From positions 454,284 to 518,283 of the forward strand of contig NZ_BMGG01000006.1 of the NCBI RefSeq assembly GCF_014640075.1: a stretch of DNA of 64,000 nucleotides, read 5' to 3'. Shown piece by piece: positions 17,048-25,630 of this stretch. Origin of the DNA: Chelatococcus reniformis (lineage in GTDB: Bacteria; Pseudomonadota; Alphaproteobacteria; Rhizobiales; Beijerinckiaceae). The notes under the pieces are model-generated. The model did no database searches, was not told the origin of the DNA, and was given only the letters and a program-made list of their open reading frames with translations. Position 1 is the stretch's first letter, and the number at the start of each line of letters is the position of its first letter. The position numbers and the translations under genes are program-made.

Positions 17048-18706
17048 ATGAGCACGAGCCTTCCGATGACCGCTGCGGCCCCCCTCGCCCTCCGCCGACG
17101 TTCCGCTCTCGCCTGGCCGCTGCTGGCTGCCGCGGCCGTGTGCGCCGGCCCCGCCCTGGCGGCGGCGCAGCCGCAGCCCGGCGGGTCGATCACCTTCGGG
17201 GTGACGACGGAGCCCGTGTGCTTCAATCCGCAGCGCTCGACCCAGCAGAACTCGTTCATCGTCATCCGCAACTTCGTGGATTCGCTGATCGCCAAGGGAG
17301 CGGGCGGCCGCTTCCTCCCGTGGCTCGCAACCAGCTGGACGATCTCGCCGGACGGCAAGGTCTACGACCTCAAGCTGCGGCCGGACGTGACCTTTCACGA
17401 CGGCGAGAAGCTCGATGCGGCCGCCGTCAAGTTCAACCTCGATTTCGTCAAGGACCTGAAGAACGCCAACGCGGCGAGCGAGTTGGTGCGGTCGCTGGCG
17501 CAGGTCGACGCCGTCGGTCCCCACGAGGTGCGGCTCACGCTGTCGCAGCCCGACTCGACCTTCCTGGAATCGCTGTCGAGCATCCGCCTCGGCATCCTGT
17601 CGCCCAAGGCACTGCAATCGGGCGACCAGCTCTGCTCCGGTGGCCCGGCCCTCGCCGGCACGGGGCCATTCCTGTTCGAATCCTACACCCGCGGCCAGTC
17701 GGTCGCGCTGGTGCGCAACAAGGACTACGCCTGGGCGCCCGGCTATGCCGCCCACACCGGGCCCGCGTATCTCGACCGCGCCACCATCCGCTTCCTGCCG
17801 GAATATTCCGTGCGTGCCGGCGCGCTCTCCTCGGGGCAGGTGGACGTGATCGAGGGCGTGCAGCCGACCGACGCCGCCCTGTTCAAGGACCAGCCCGGCT
17901 TCCAATTCATCACCGGGCCGTCCGGCGCGCAGACGGCCTTCACGCTCAACATCAACTACACCATCCCGCCCGCCACCGACGTGCGCGTGCGCCAGGCGCT
18001 GCGCGACGGCGCCGACATCGGCGCGCTGGTTAAGAGCGTCTACCTCGGCACGGTCCGTCCCGCCTGGTCCAACATCGGCCCCGAGAACCCCTTCTACGAC
18101 AAGACGCTGGAGGGCACGTGGGGCAACGATCCGGCCAAGGCCAACAAGCTGCTCGACGAAGCGGGCTGGACCGGACGCGATGCTGAAGGCTTCCGCACCA
18201 AGGACGGCCAGCGCCTCACCATCGAGGTCGGCTATCCCCAGCCTTACGTGCGCGACAATCGCGACGTGCTGATCCAGGGCGTGCAGGCCCAGTTGCGCAA
18301 GAAGCTCGGCTTCGACCTCAAGCTGCGCATCACCACCGGCGGCGAGTGGGCCCAGCAGCTCGCCAAGGGCACCTGGACCATCTACCCCAACACCTATCTG
18401 CCGGCCGACGCGGCGCGCGAGCTCGACGCCAACATCGGCCGCAACGGCTTCATCAGCGCCGTCGCCGACAAGGCCGATCAGCCGTTGTTCGATCTCATCG
18501 AGAAGGCGCAGCGGGCGACCGATATCGAGGCCAAGCGGGAGTTCACCGCGGCGGCCCAGAAGCGGGCCGTGGAGCAGGCGTTCATCGTGCCCCTCTTCGC
18601 GGCGAACTATCAGCTCGCGGCCAAGGACACCATCCGCGGCCTGTCGTTCGAGACCCAGCTCGATTCGCCCTCCAACCTCTACGACGTCTGGGTGGCGCAG
18701 CCGTGA
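17048..18706 (+). CDS. ABC transporter substrate-binding protein, dipeptide/nickel family (SBP_bac_5)
   Basis: A 552-aa periplasmic binding protein. A long Sec signal peptide runs to about ALAAAQPQ (residues 1-40). The SBP family 5 core follows: GGSITFGVTTEPVCFNPQRS, PWLATSWTISPDGKVYDLKL, VTFHDGEKLDAAAVKFNL, and DVRVRQALRDGADI. These proteins bind peptides, opines, nickel or other small molecules; here neighbours suggest an organosulfur ligand such as a sulfonate, sulfide or thioether. Its TGA overlaps the GTG start of the first permease gene. The copy 1 repeat lies just upstream, which could tune its expression relative to the two enzymes before it. Confidence 0.92.
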   Translation: MSTSLPMTAAAPLALRRRSALAWPLLAAAAVCAGPALAAAQPQPGGSITFGVTTEPVCFNPQRSTQQNSFIVIRNFVDSLIAKGAGGRFLPWLATSWTISPDGKVYDLKLRPDVTFHDGEKLDAAAVKFNLDFVKDLKNANAASELVRSLAQVDAVGPHEVRLTLSQPDSTFLESLSSIRLGILSPKALQSGDQLCSGGPALAGTGPFLFESYTRGQSVALVRNKDYAWAPGYAAHTGPAYLDRATIRFLPEYSVRAGALSSGQVDVIEGVQPTDAALFKDQPGFQFITGPSGAQTAFTLNINYTIPPATDVRVRQALRDGADIGALVKSVYLGTVRPAWSNIGPENPFYDKTLEGTWGNDPAKANKLLDEAGWTGRDAEGFRTKDGQRLTIEVGYPQPYVRDNRDVLIQGVQAQLRKKLGFDLKLRITTGGEWAQQLAKGTWTIYPNTYLPADAARELDANIGRNGFISAVADKADQPLFDLIEKAQRATDIEAKREFTAAAQKRAVEQAFIVPLFAANYQLAAKDTIRGLSFETQLDSPSNLYDVWVAQP

Positions 18707-19635
18707 TCATCCATCCGGTCGCGCGCCGCATCCTGGCCCGGCTGGCGACGAGCCTCGTCGTCGTCTGGGGCAGCATCACGGCCGCGTTCCTGGCGCTGCA
18801 CGCCCTGCCCGGGCGGATCGAGGACATCCTCGCCGGCGACCTCATCTATCCCGGCCTGCGCGAGGCGATCATCGCCGAGTGGGGGCTCGACCGGAGCCTC
18901 TTTGCCCAATACGTCGACTTCGTCGGGCGCATCGCCGCCGGCGACTTCGGCCTCTCCTACGTGCTGCGCCAGCCGGTCGCGCAGATCGTCGGCTCGCAGA
19001 TCTGGCCGACGGTCCACCTCGCCTCGGCGGCGGGCGTGCTGGCGCTGATTCTGGCTGGTGTGGCGGCCACGCTCACCGCCGGCCGCGGGCGGCTGGCACG
19101 CGGCCTCGCCGCCGCCGTCGAGCTCACCTGCGCCTCCGCGCCGGTGTTCTGGATCGGCATCCTCCTGCTGATGCTCTTCTCCTTCACGCTGCGCTGGTTC
19201 CCCGTCTCGGGCGCGCAGTCGTGGCAGGCGCTGGTGCTGCCGGCGGTGGCGCTGGCGCTGCCCACCGCGGGCCTGCTCGCCCAGGTGCTGCGGGAGGCCA
19301 TGGAGCGGGCGCTGGAGCAGCCCTTCGTCGTCACCGTCCGTGCCCGCGGCCTCGGCGAAGGCCTGATCCGCCTGCGCCACGTGCTGCGCCACGCCGCCCT
19401 GCCCGCTGTGACGCTGGGCGGCTGGCTCATCGGTGGCCTCCTCGGCGGCGCCGTCATCACCGAGAAGGTCTTCGGCCGGCCGGGGCTCGGCACGGTCACA
19501 CTGAACGCGGTGCTGTCCCACGACGTGCCGGTGGTGCTCGCCGTGGTGCTGCTGGCCGCCTTCATCCACGTCGCCGCCTCGACGCTGCTCGACATCGTCT
19601 ACGTCGTCATCGACCCCAGGCTCAGGCAGCAATGA
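18703..19635 (+). CDS. ABC transporter permease (DppB type)
   Basis: A 310-aa inner-membrane permease with about six hydrophobic helices. It begins with the family N-terminus (HPVARRILARLATSLVVVWGSITAAFLALHALPG) and contains the EAA loop region LREAMERALEQPFVVTVRARGLGE that contacts the ATPase. The C-terminal helix ends in IDPRLRQQ. The start is GTG 18703, which overlaps the preceding TGA (GTGA). Its own stop overlaps the ATG of the next permease (ATGA). It pairs with the product of 19632-20504 to form the channel of the putative organosulfur importer. Confidence 0.93.
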   Translation: MIIHPVARRILARLATSLVVVWGSITAAFLALHALPGRIEDILAGDLIYPGLREAIIAEWGLDRSLFAQYVDFVGRIAAGDFGLSYVLRQPVAQIVGSQIWPTVHLASAAGVLALILAGVAATLTAGRGRLARGLAAAVELTCASAPVFWIGILLLMLFSFTLRWFPVSGAQSWQALVLPAVALALPTAGLLAQVLREAMERALEQPFVVTVRARGLGEGLIRLRHVLRHAALPAVTLGGWLIGGLLGGAVITEKVFGRPGLGTVTLNAVLSHDVPVVLAVVLLAAFIHVAASTLLDIVYVVIDPRLRQQ

Positions 19636-20504
19636 CCGACTCCTCCCTTGCGGGCACGGCACCCGTCGACGACGCCGCCGTCCGCTCCCGGGCGTTGCCG
19701 CGGCCCTCGGCCGGCGTGGCGCTGGCCGCGGCCTTCGTGCTGCTGCTGGCGGTCGCAGCCCTCGCCCCGCAGCTGTTCACCCACTACGATCCGCTCGAAG
19801 GCGACGCGCTGGCGTCGCTGCAGCCGCCCGGGGCCGAGCACCTCTTCGGCACCGACCGGCTCGGCCGCGACATCTTCGCCCGCACGCTCTACGGGGCCCG
19901 CTATTCGCTGGCCATCGGCCTGGGCGCGGCGGCCATCAGTGCCGTCTTCGGCATCGCGCTGGGGCTCCTCGCCGGCCAGCGCAGCCGGCTACTCGACGAG
20001 ACGGTGTCGCGGCTGTTCGACATCATCTCGTCGTTCCCCGGGGTGCTGCTGGCCCTGCTCGTGGTGACCTTCCTCGGCGCCGGCCTGACCAACATCGCCA
20101 TCGCCGTCGGCATCTCCGCGATCCCGAAGTTCGGGCGGGTGGTGCGGGCGCAGACCCAGCTGGTGCGTGACGCGGACTATGTCACGCACGCCTACATCTA
20201 CGGGCGCAGCCGCCTCGGCGTGTTTTTCGGCCACTTGCTGCCCAACGTGCTGACCGCCGTTCCGGTGGTCGCGACGGTCTCGATCGGCACCACCATCCTG
20301 GCCGTCTCGGGCCTCAGCTTCCTCGGTCTCGGCCCGCAGCCGCCGACGCCCGAATGGGGCGTGATGCTGGCGGAAAGTCGCGACGTGCTGCGCATCGCCT
20401 GGTGGCCCGGCGTGTTCCCGGGGGCCGCGATCACGCTCACGGTGATCGCCTTCACCGTGCTGGGCAACGCCTTGCAGCGCCGTTTCGAGGGCCGCGCCCC
20501 ATGA
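19632..20504 (+). CDS. ABC transporter permease (DppC type)
   Basis: A 290-aa permease of the DppC/OppC group. After a short cytoplasmic N-terminus and a first helix it shows the family sequence HYDPLEGDALASLQPPGAEH followed by LFGTDRLGRDIFARTLYGAR. Five or six helices follow, with the EAA loop VRAQTQLVRDADYVTHAYIYGRS. The C-terminus GVFPGAAITLTVIAFTVLGNAL is typical. Start and stop both overlap neighbouring genes by ATGA, so it is strictly co-translated with the first permease and the ATPase. Confidence 0.94.
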   Translation: MTDSSLAGTAPVDDAAVRSRALPRPSAGVALAAAFVLLLAVAALAPQLFTHYDPLEGDALASLQPPGAEHLFGTDRLGRDIFARTLYGARYSLAIGLGAAAISAVFGIALGLLAGQRSRLLDETVSRLFDIISSFPGVLLALLVVTFLGAGLTNIAIAVGISAIPKFGRVVRAQTQLVRDADYVTHAYIYGRSRLGVFFGHLLPNVLTAVPVVATVSIGTTILAVSGLSFLGLGPQPPTPEWGVMLAESRDVLRIAWWPGVFPGAAITLTVIAFTVLGNALQRRFEGRAP

Positions 20505-22201
20505 CCGCCGGCACGCCCCTCGTCGATATCGAAGGGCTGTCCGTGCGCTTCGGCGCGGACGGACCGGCCGTCGTGCACGACGTCGACCTGGTCGTGCATC
20601 CGGGCGAATGCGTGGCGCTGGTGGGCGAATCCGGTTCCGGCAAGAGCGTCACGGCGCGCAGCCTGATCAACCTCGCCGGCCCCGGCGCGCGGACGACGAG
20701 CCGACGCCTCCTGATCGGCGGCGAGGACGCCAGCCGCTTCGACGCAGCGCGCTGGCGCCGCCTGCGCGGCACCTTCGCCGGGCTGGTGATGCAGGATGCG
20801 CTGACCTCGCTGGACCCCTTGCGGACCATCGGGCAGGAGGTGGCGGAAGTGGTCGTGCACCACCGTCTGCCAGTCGGGCGCCGGCGCATCGGCGAACTCG
20901 TCGCCGACACCCTGGCGCGTGTCGGCGTCCCCGAACCGGAGGTGCGCGCCCGGCAATATGCGCATCAGCTGTCGGGTGGCCTGCGCCAGCGGGCCCTCAT
21001 CGCCTCGGCCATCGCCGGTCAGCCGCGTTTGATCATCGCCGACGAGCCGACGACGGCGCTCGACGCCACGGTGCAGGCGCAGGTCATCGCCGTGCTGAAG
21101 GACCGCGTGCGCGAGGGCGCAGGCCTCCTGCTCATCAGCCACGATCTCGCCGTCGTGGCCGGCATCGCCGACCGCGTCCACGTCATGCGCGCCGGACGGG
21201 TGGTGGACGCCGGCCCGACGGCCGAGGTGCTGGCACGCCCGCGCCACCCCTACACGCGCCAGCTCATCGCCGCCGTGCCGTCGCCGCAGGCGCGCGGCAG
21301 CCGCCTCGCCTCGGCCCGCATCGCACCGGATGACGCAGGCGGCCCCATCCGCATCCTGCGCGAGCCCTTGCCGGCCCGTCCGGCGGTCTCCGACGAGGTG
21401 GTGCTCGAGGCGCGCGGCCTGACCAAGACCTATCGCCATCGCGGCGGCCGCAACGCCACCTTCACGGCGCTCGAGGATGTCTCGTTCTCAATCCGGGCCG
21501 GCGAGGTGGTCGGCCTGGTCGGCGAGTCCGGATCGGGCAAGTCGACCTGCGCCAAGATCGTCCTCGGCCTCCTTGAGCCGGACCGGGGCAGCGTGCGGCT
21601 GCTCGGCGAGCCCTGGTCGGGCCTTTCCGAGCGGGCGCGGCGGCCACGCCGGGCCAAGCTGCAATACATCCCGCAGGACGCGCTGAGCAGCTTCGATCCG
21701 CGCTACCGGGTCAAGGACATCGTCGGCGAGAACCTGCCGGGTCTCGATGCCGCAGCCGGCGCGCGCCGGATCGGCACGCTGCTCGAACAAGTGGGCCTCG
21801 CCCCAGCGTTGGCCGAGCGTCATCCCCGCTCGCTCTCGGGCGGCCAGCGCCAGCGGGTCGCCATCGCCCGGGCGCTCGCGGCCGAGCCGGCGCTGGTCGT
21901 CTGCGACGAGCCTGTCTCGGCGCTCGACGTCAGCATCCAGGCGCAGGTGGTCGACCTGATCGCCGAGCTGCAGGCGAAACTCGGCACGGCGCTGCTGTTC
22001 ATCTCCCACGACCTGGGACTGGTGCGGCACATGGCCGACCGGCTGATCGTGCTGAAGGACGGCCGCATCGTCGAGGCGGGCGATGCCATCGGCGTGTTCG
22101 ACGCCCCCGCCCACACCTACACGCGCAGCCTCATCGCCTCCCTGCCGGCGCCCTTGCTCGCCGGCCCGGCCTCTCCTCACCCGATCGGGACCCGGCTATG
22201 A
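20501..22201 (+). CDS. Fused double ABC ATPase (DppD-DppF type)
   Basis: A 566-aa cytoplasmic protein with two complete ABC domains in one chain. Domain one: Walker A GESGSGKS (near residue 43), signature LSGGLRQR (near 160), Walker B IIADEPTTALD. Domain two: Walker A GESGSGKST (near 340), signature LSGGQRQRVAIARALA (near 446), Walker B VVCDEPVSALDVS. Each is followed by an oligopeptide-transporter-type tail (HPYTRQLIAAVPS and HTYTRSLIASLPA). Fusion of DppD- and DppF-like subunits is a known variant that fixes a heterodimer-like arrangement. ATGA overlaps at both ends tie it to the permease before it and the monooxygenase after it. Confidence 0.95.
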   Translation: MTAGTPLVDIEGLSVRFGADGPAVVHDVDLVVHPGECVALVGESGSGKSVTARSLINLAGPGARTTSRRLLIGGEDASRFDAARWRRLRGTFAGLVMQDALTSLDPLRTIGQEVAEVVVHHRLPVGRRRIGELVADTLARVGVPEPEVRARQYAHQLSGGLRQRALIASAIAGQPRLIIADEPTTALDATVQAQVIAVLKDRVREGAGLLLISHDLAVVAGIADRVHVMRAGRVVDAGPTAEVLARPRHPYTRQLIAAVPSPQARGSRLASARIAPDDAGGPIRILREPLPARPAVSDEVVLEARGLTKTYRHRGGRNATFTALEDVSFSIRAGEVVGLVGESGSGKSTCAKIVLGLLEPDRGSVRLLGEPWSGLSERARRPRRAKLQYIPQDALSSFDPRYRVKDIVGENLPGLDAAAGARRIGTLLEQVGLAPALAERHPRSLSGGQRQRVAIARALAAEPALVVCDEPVSALDVSIQAQVVDLIAELQAKLGTALLFISHDLGLVRHMADRLIVLKDGRIVEAGDAIGVFDAPAHTYTRSLIASLPAPLLAGPASPHPIGTRL

Positions 22202-23532
22202 CCGACCGCCAGCTGCACCTCAACGTCAACATGCTCAGCGCCGGCTTCTACGGCTCGGCGTGGCGTGCCTCGGCCGGCGACCCGGCCGCGTTCACCGACA
22301 TCAACCACTACGTCAAGCTGGCCAAGATCGCCGAGCGCGGCACCTTCGACGCGGTGTTCCTGGCCGACTCGCCGGCGCTCGTCGACCGACCGGAGTTCCG
22401 GCCCTTCTATACGCTCGAGCCGACGATCATCCTCACCGCGATCGCCGCGGCGACCGAGTTCATCGGCCTGATCGCCACCGCCTCGACCACCTACAACGAG
22501 CCCTACAACATCGCCCGCCGCTTCGCGAGCGTCGACCTGGCGAGCGGCGGTCGCGCCGGCTGGAACGTGGTGACGACGGCCGATGCCGTGGCCGCCCGCA
22601 ACTTCGGCTTCGACAACGCGGTCGCCCACACGACCCGTTACGAGCGGGCCGCGGAGTTCACCGAGGTGGTCACCGGCCTGTGGGACAGCTGGGAGGACGA
22701 CGCGCTCGTCGGCGACAAGGCGACGGGGCGCTTCATGGATACCTCCCGCCTGCACGCCCTCAACCATGTCGGCCGCTTCTTCTCGGTCCGAGGGCCGCTC
22801 AACGTACCGCGCTCGCCACAGGGCCACCCGGTGATCGTGCAGGCCGGCGGCTCGGACGACGGCCGGGCGCTCGCCGCCCGCTACGCCGAGGCGATCTTCT
22901 CGGTCGCCAACTCGATCGACGAGGGCAAAGCCTTCGCCGATGACATTCGCCGCCGGGCGGCCGCCTACGGCCGGCCCGGCAGCGCCATCGTCACGCTACC
23001 GGGGCTGGCGACGGTGATCGGATCGACCGAGGAGGAGGCGCGCCGGCGCGACGACTACCTGTGGTCGCTGATCCCCGCCGACTACAGCCTGGTCCGCGTC
23101 GCCGGCATCCTGAACGTCGATCCGCACTCCCTCGACCTGGACGAGCCCCTGCCCGACACGATCCAGATGCCGATCGACGGCTCGCAGACTTTCTTCCGCG
23201 CCCTGGTCGAGGTGGCGCGGCGCGACCGGCTGACCGTGCGCCAGCTGCTGCGGCGGCTCGGCGGCGGCACCGGCCACCGGGTCATCGTCGGCACGCCGGA
23301 GCAGATCGCCGACGACATCGAGGCCTGGTTCCGCGCCGGCGCGGCGGACGGCTTCAACCTGATGCCCGACCTGTTGCCGGAGGGGCTGGAGCTGTTCGTG
23401 GATCACGTCGTGCCGCTGCTGCGCCAGCGCGGCATCTTCCGCTCCGCCTACGCCGGCACGACGCTGCGCAGCCACCTCGGCCTCGAGCGGCCCGCCAACC
23501 GGCACACGATAAAGGAGCGTCTGGCCGGCTAG
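22198..23532 (+). CDS. Flavin-dependent monooxygenase, NtaA/SnaA/DszA/SoxA family (second paralogue)
   Basis: A 444-aa LLM-class enzyme, clearly related to the product of 14305-15660 (shared signatures: AVFLADSPAL, SGGRAGWNVVTT, GLWDSWEDDALVGD, SVRGPLNVPRSPQGHPVIVQAG, GAADGFNLMPDLLPEGLELF). It needs FMNH2 from a reductase that is not encoded in this window. The start overlaps the ATPase stop (ATGA), which links the oxidation step to the importer. Having two different family members in one operon suggests two sequential oxidations or a wider substrate range; which one acts on which compound cannot be told from sequence. Confidence 0.93.
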   Translation: MTDRQLHLNVNMLSAGFYGSAWRASAGDPAAFTDINHYVKLAKIAERGTFDAVFLADSPALVDRPEFRPFYTLEPTIILTAIAAATEFIGLIATASTTYNEPYNIARRFASVDLASGGRAGWNVVTTADAVAARNFGFDNAVAHTTRYERAAEFTEVVTGLWDSWEDDALVGDKATGRFMDTSRLHALNHVGRFFSVRGPLNVPRSPQGHPVIVQAGGSDDGRALAARYAEAIFSVANSIDEGKAFADDIRRRAAAYGRPGSAIVTLPGLATVIGSTEEEARRRDDYLWSLIPADYSLVRVAGILNVDPHSLDLDEPLPDTIQMPIDGSQTFFRALVEVARRDRLTVRQLLRRLGGGTGHRVIVGTPEQIADDIEAWFRAGAADGFNLMPDLLPEGLELFVDHVVPLLRQRGIFRSAYAGTTLRSHLGLERPANRHTIKERLAG

Positions 23533-23582
23533 ATGATCGCTCTTGCCGGAGGGCCGTGCTCGCGACCGACGGCCTGCTCGCC

Positions 23583-23717
23583 TCACCCGAGCGCTGCGAG
23601 GCGATCGATAAGCTCGCGCTTCGTCCCGTGGCGGCCGCAGATCAACGTCAGGTAACGCGCGAGCGCGCCAAGAGCTCGTTCGATGAGCGCCTTTGGACAG
23701 CAAGGTCGACGTCGCAT
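23583..23717 (-). CDS. Possible 44-aa peptide translationally coupled to the ClC gene
   Basis: The stop codon of the ClC gene overlaps an ATG in the arrangement TGATG. The frame that opens there runs 44 codons: a basic, cysteine-containing N-terminus (MRRRPCCPK) followed by a helical-looking segment (ALIERALGALARYLTLICGRHGTKRELIDRLAALG). Spacing and overlap suggest reinitiation after the channel gene. I do not recognise a family. It could equally be a chance frame in GC-rich DNA. It would be membrane-peripheral or cytoplasmic, since there is no convincing transmembrane stretch. Confidence 0.35.
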   Translation of the reverse strand: MRRRPCCPKALIERALGALARYLTLICGRHGTKRELIDRLAALG

Positions 23718-25525
23718 CAGGCCGCCGTGGGGGCCCGCCCATTGGGGTTCACAGCGGCACGCCGCGCCTTGAAGGTGGCGGTCCGCCTCTCCTCCGCGGC
23801 GCGGGCGGTGCGCCTGATCCGCAGGAGATCCTTGCGGGACACGAGCCCGACGAGGCGCATACTGCCCCGCTCGACGATCGGCACGCGGCCGATGTCGTCT
23901 GCCGCCATGCGATCGGCAAGGGCCGATACGGTCTCGTCGGCGTATCCCACCACGACGGAGGCGTCCGACCGACGCTCGAACAGGGTCTCGCCGTCCACAC
24001 CACCCGCGGCCCGCCAACGCAAGACATCGCCGCGCCCCACCATGCCGATCACGCGGCTGGCCTCGTCCAGGATGGGATAGGACTTATGGCGAGGCTCGCC
24101 GTCGGAGAAGTAGGCGATCGCCGCGTCCACGCGCATGGCGCCGGGCAGCGTGTCGACGTCCCGCACCATGACCTCGCCGACGCGCAGCAATTCGAAGGGG
24201 TCGACGCTGTATTCGCGCACGATGTGCTGGCCCCGCCGCGCGATCTTCTCGGTGAGGATCGAGCGCTTGAGCAGCAGCACGGTGACGGCATAGGCCGCGC
24301 CGGTCGCCATCAGGAGTGGACCGAGAAGCGCGAAGTCGCCCGTCAGCTCCACTGCGAACAGCACGCCGGTCAAAGGCGCGCGCATCGTCCCGCCCATCAT
24401 TGCGGCCATGCCGATCAGCGCCCAGGCGCCGGCGGGGCCGGGCAGCAGCTGGCCCTCCAGCCATCCCAGGCAGCCGCCGAAGATCAGCAGGGGCGCCAAC
24501 ACGCCGCCCGATGTCCCCGACGCCAGCGCAACGATCCAGATGGCGGACTTCACGACCAGGATGAGCGCGACCTGCGTGGCCGCGGGCTGGCCGCCCAGCA
24601 AGTCGGCGATAATGTCGTAGCCGACGCCGAGCGCCCGTGGCTCGATGAGGCCGCCGAGGCCGACGGCGAGGCCGCCGAGGGCCGGCCACCACATCCAGTG
24701 CAGCGGCAGCGCCTGGAACAGATCCTCCGCCTTGTAGAGCAGGCCCGTCAACAGGCCCGACTGCAGCCCGGCGACGACGCCGGCGCCGACGCACATCGCG
24801 AGCCCCCACCAGGGCAGATCCAGCGCGCCGGAGAACGGAAACAGCGGCCCGGCGCCGATCAGCAGCGGCCTCAGGGCGACGGCGACCGAGCAGGCGGTGA
24901 TGACCGGGATCAGGCTACGCGGCTTCAACTCGAACAGCAGCAGCTCGACCGCCAGCAGCACCGCGGCGATCGGCGTGCCGAAAATCGCGGTCATGCCCGC
25001 TGTTGCGCCGGCAACGAGCAACGTCTTGCGTTCGGCGGCGCTGAGGCTGAAGCACTGCGCAAACAGCGAACCGATGGCGCCACCGGTCATGATGATGGGC
25101 CCCTCGGCCCCGAACGGGCCGCCGGTGCCGATCGAGATGGCCGAAGACAACGGCTTCAGCAGCGCGACCTTCGGCGACATGCGGCTCTCGCCGATGAGGA
25201 TCGCCTCGATCGCTTCGGGGATGCCGTGGCCGCGGATCTTCTCGGATCCGAAGCGGGCCATCAGGCCGATCACGAGGCCGCCGAGCGCCGGCGCCGCCGC
25301 CATCCACCCATTGACCGCCGCGGTGGCGGGAGACGAGGCTGCGACGCTGAACGTCTGAAACCACACCAGGTTCGTGACGAGCGCGATCGCCCGCAGCAGC
25401 AGCCAGGCCGCTGCACCGCCGCCCGCACCGACGAGCACGGCCATGGCGACGAGAAGGAGAACGCGGGGACTGGTGGTAAAATCGCCGAGCCGAGGCAGCG
25501 CGCCGACGGAATGGGAACGATGCAA
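23717..25525 (-). CDS. ClC-family chloride channel/transporter with C-terminal CBS pair
   Basis: A 602-aa inner-membrane protein with the ClC fold. Selectivity-filter motifs are visible: GHGIPEA (variant of GSGIP), GPFGAEGPIIM with the gating glutamate kept, and GTSGGVLAPLLIFGG (variant of GxFxP). About the last 150 residues form two CBS domains (YSVDPFELLRVGEVMVRDVDTLPG, and VVGYADETVSALADRMAADDIGRVPIVE), which usually bind adenine nucleotides. The start is taken as TTG 25525 because GGGAGAGG precedes it by six bases; no ATG lies nearby in frame. It is divergent from a MarR-type gene with palindromes between them. Chloride/proton exchange or passive conduction cannot be distinguished. Confidence 0.9.
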   Translation of the reverse strand: MHRSHSVGALPRLGDFTTSPRVLLLVAMAVLVGAGGGAAAWLLLRAIALVTNLVWFQTFSVAASSPATAAVNGWMAAAPALGGLVIGLMARFGSEKIRGHGIPEAIEAILIGESRMSPKVALLKPLSSAISIGTGGPFGAEGPIIMTGGAIGSLFAQCFSLSAAERKTLLVAGATAGMTAIFGTPIAAVLLAVELLLFELKPRSLIPVITACSVAVALRPLLIGAGPLFPFSGALDLPWWGLAMCVGAGVVAGLQSGLLTGLLYKAEDLFQALPLHWMWWPALGGLAVGLGGLIEPRALGVGYDIIADLLGGQPAATQVALILVVKSAIWIVALASGTSGGVLAPLLIFGGCLGWLEGQLLPGPAGAWALIGMAAMMGGTMRAPLTGVLFAVELTGDFALLGPLLMATGAAYAVTVLLLKRSILTEKIARRGQHIVREYSVDPFELLRVGEVMVRDVDTLPGAMRVDAAIAYFSDGEPRHKSYPILDEASRVIGMVGRGDVLRWRAAGGVDGETLFERRSDASVVVGYADETVSALADRMAADDIGRVPIVERGSMRLVGLVSRKDLLRIRRTARAAEERRTATFKARRAAVNPNGRAPTAA

Positions 25526-25583
25526 GATGGACCTCTCCCGGCGCCTTGTCCCCGTGCAGGTTCTTGCGCCGCAGCAAATTATA

Positions 25584-25610
25584 TCGCACTGCGAATAACT
25601 CGTATGACGA
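25584..25610. promoter_or_regulatory. Two adjacent palindromes between the ClC and marR genes
   Basis: TCGCACTGCGA (25584-25594) and TCGTATGACGA (25600-25610) are both 11-base inverted repeats in an AT-rich patch, 21-47 bases before the MarR start codon and about 60 bases before the ClC start. Their size and place suit operators for the MarR-type regulator at 25631, which would then control both itself and the ClC gene. This is inference from position and symmetry. Confidence 0.5.
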
Positions 25611-25630
25611 ACTAATTCAACAGGGTGTCG

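Noticed and set aside
23693..25615. A 640-codon open frame opposite the ClC gene
   Set aside because: It is the antisense shadow of a clear ClC coding sequence; its composition (runs of H, R, G, Q) is typical of GC-rich antisense frames.
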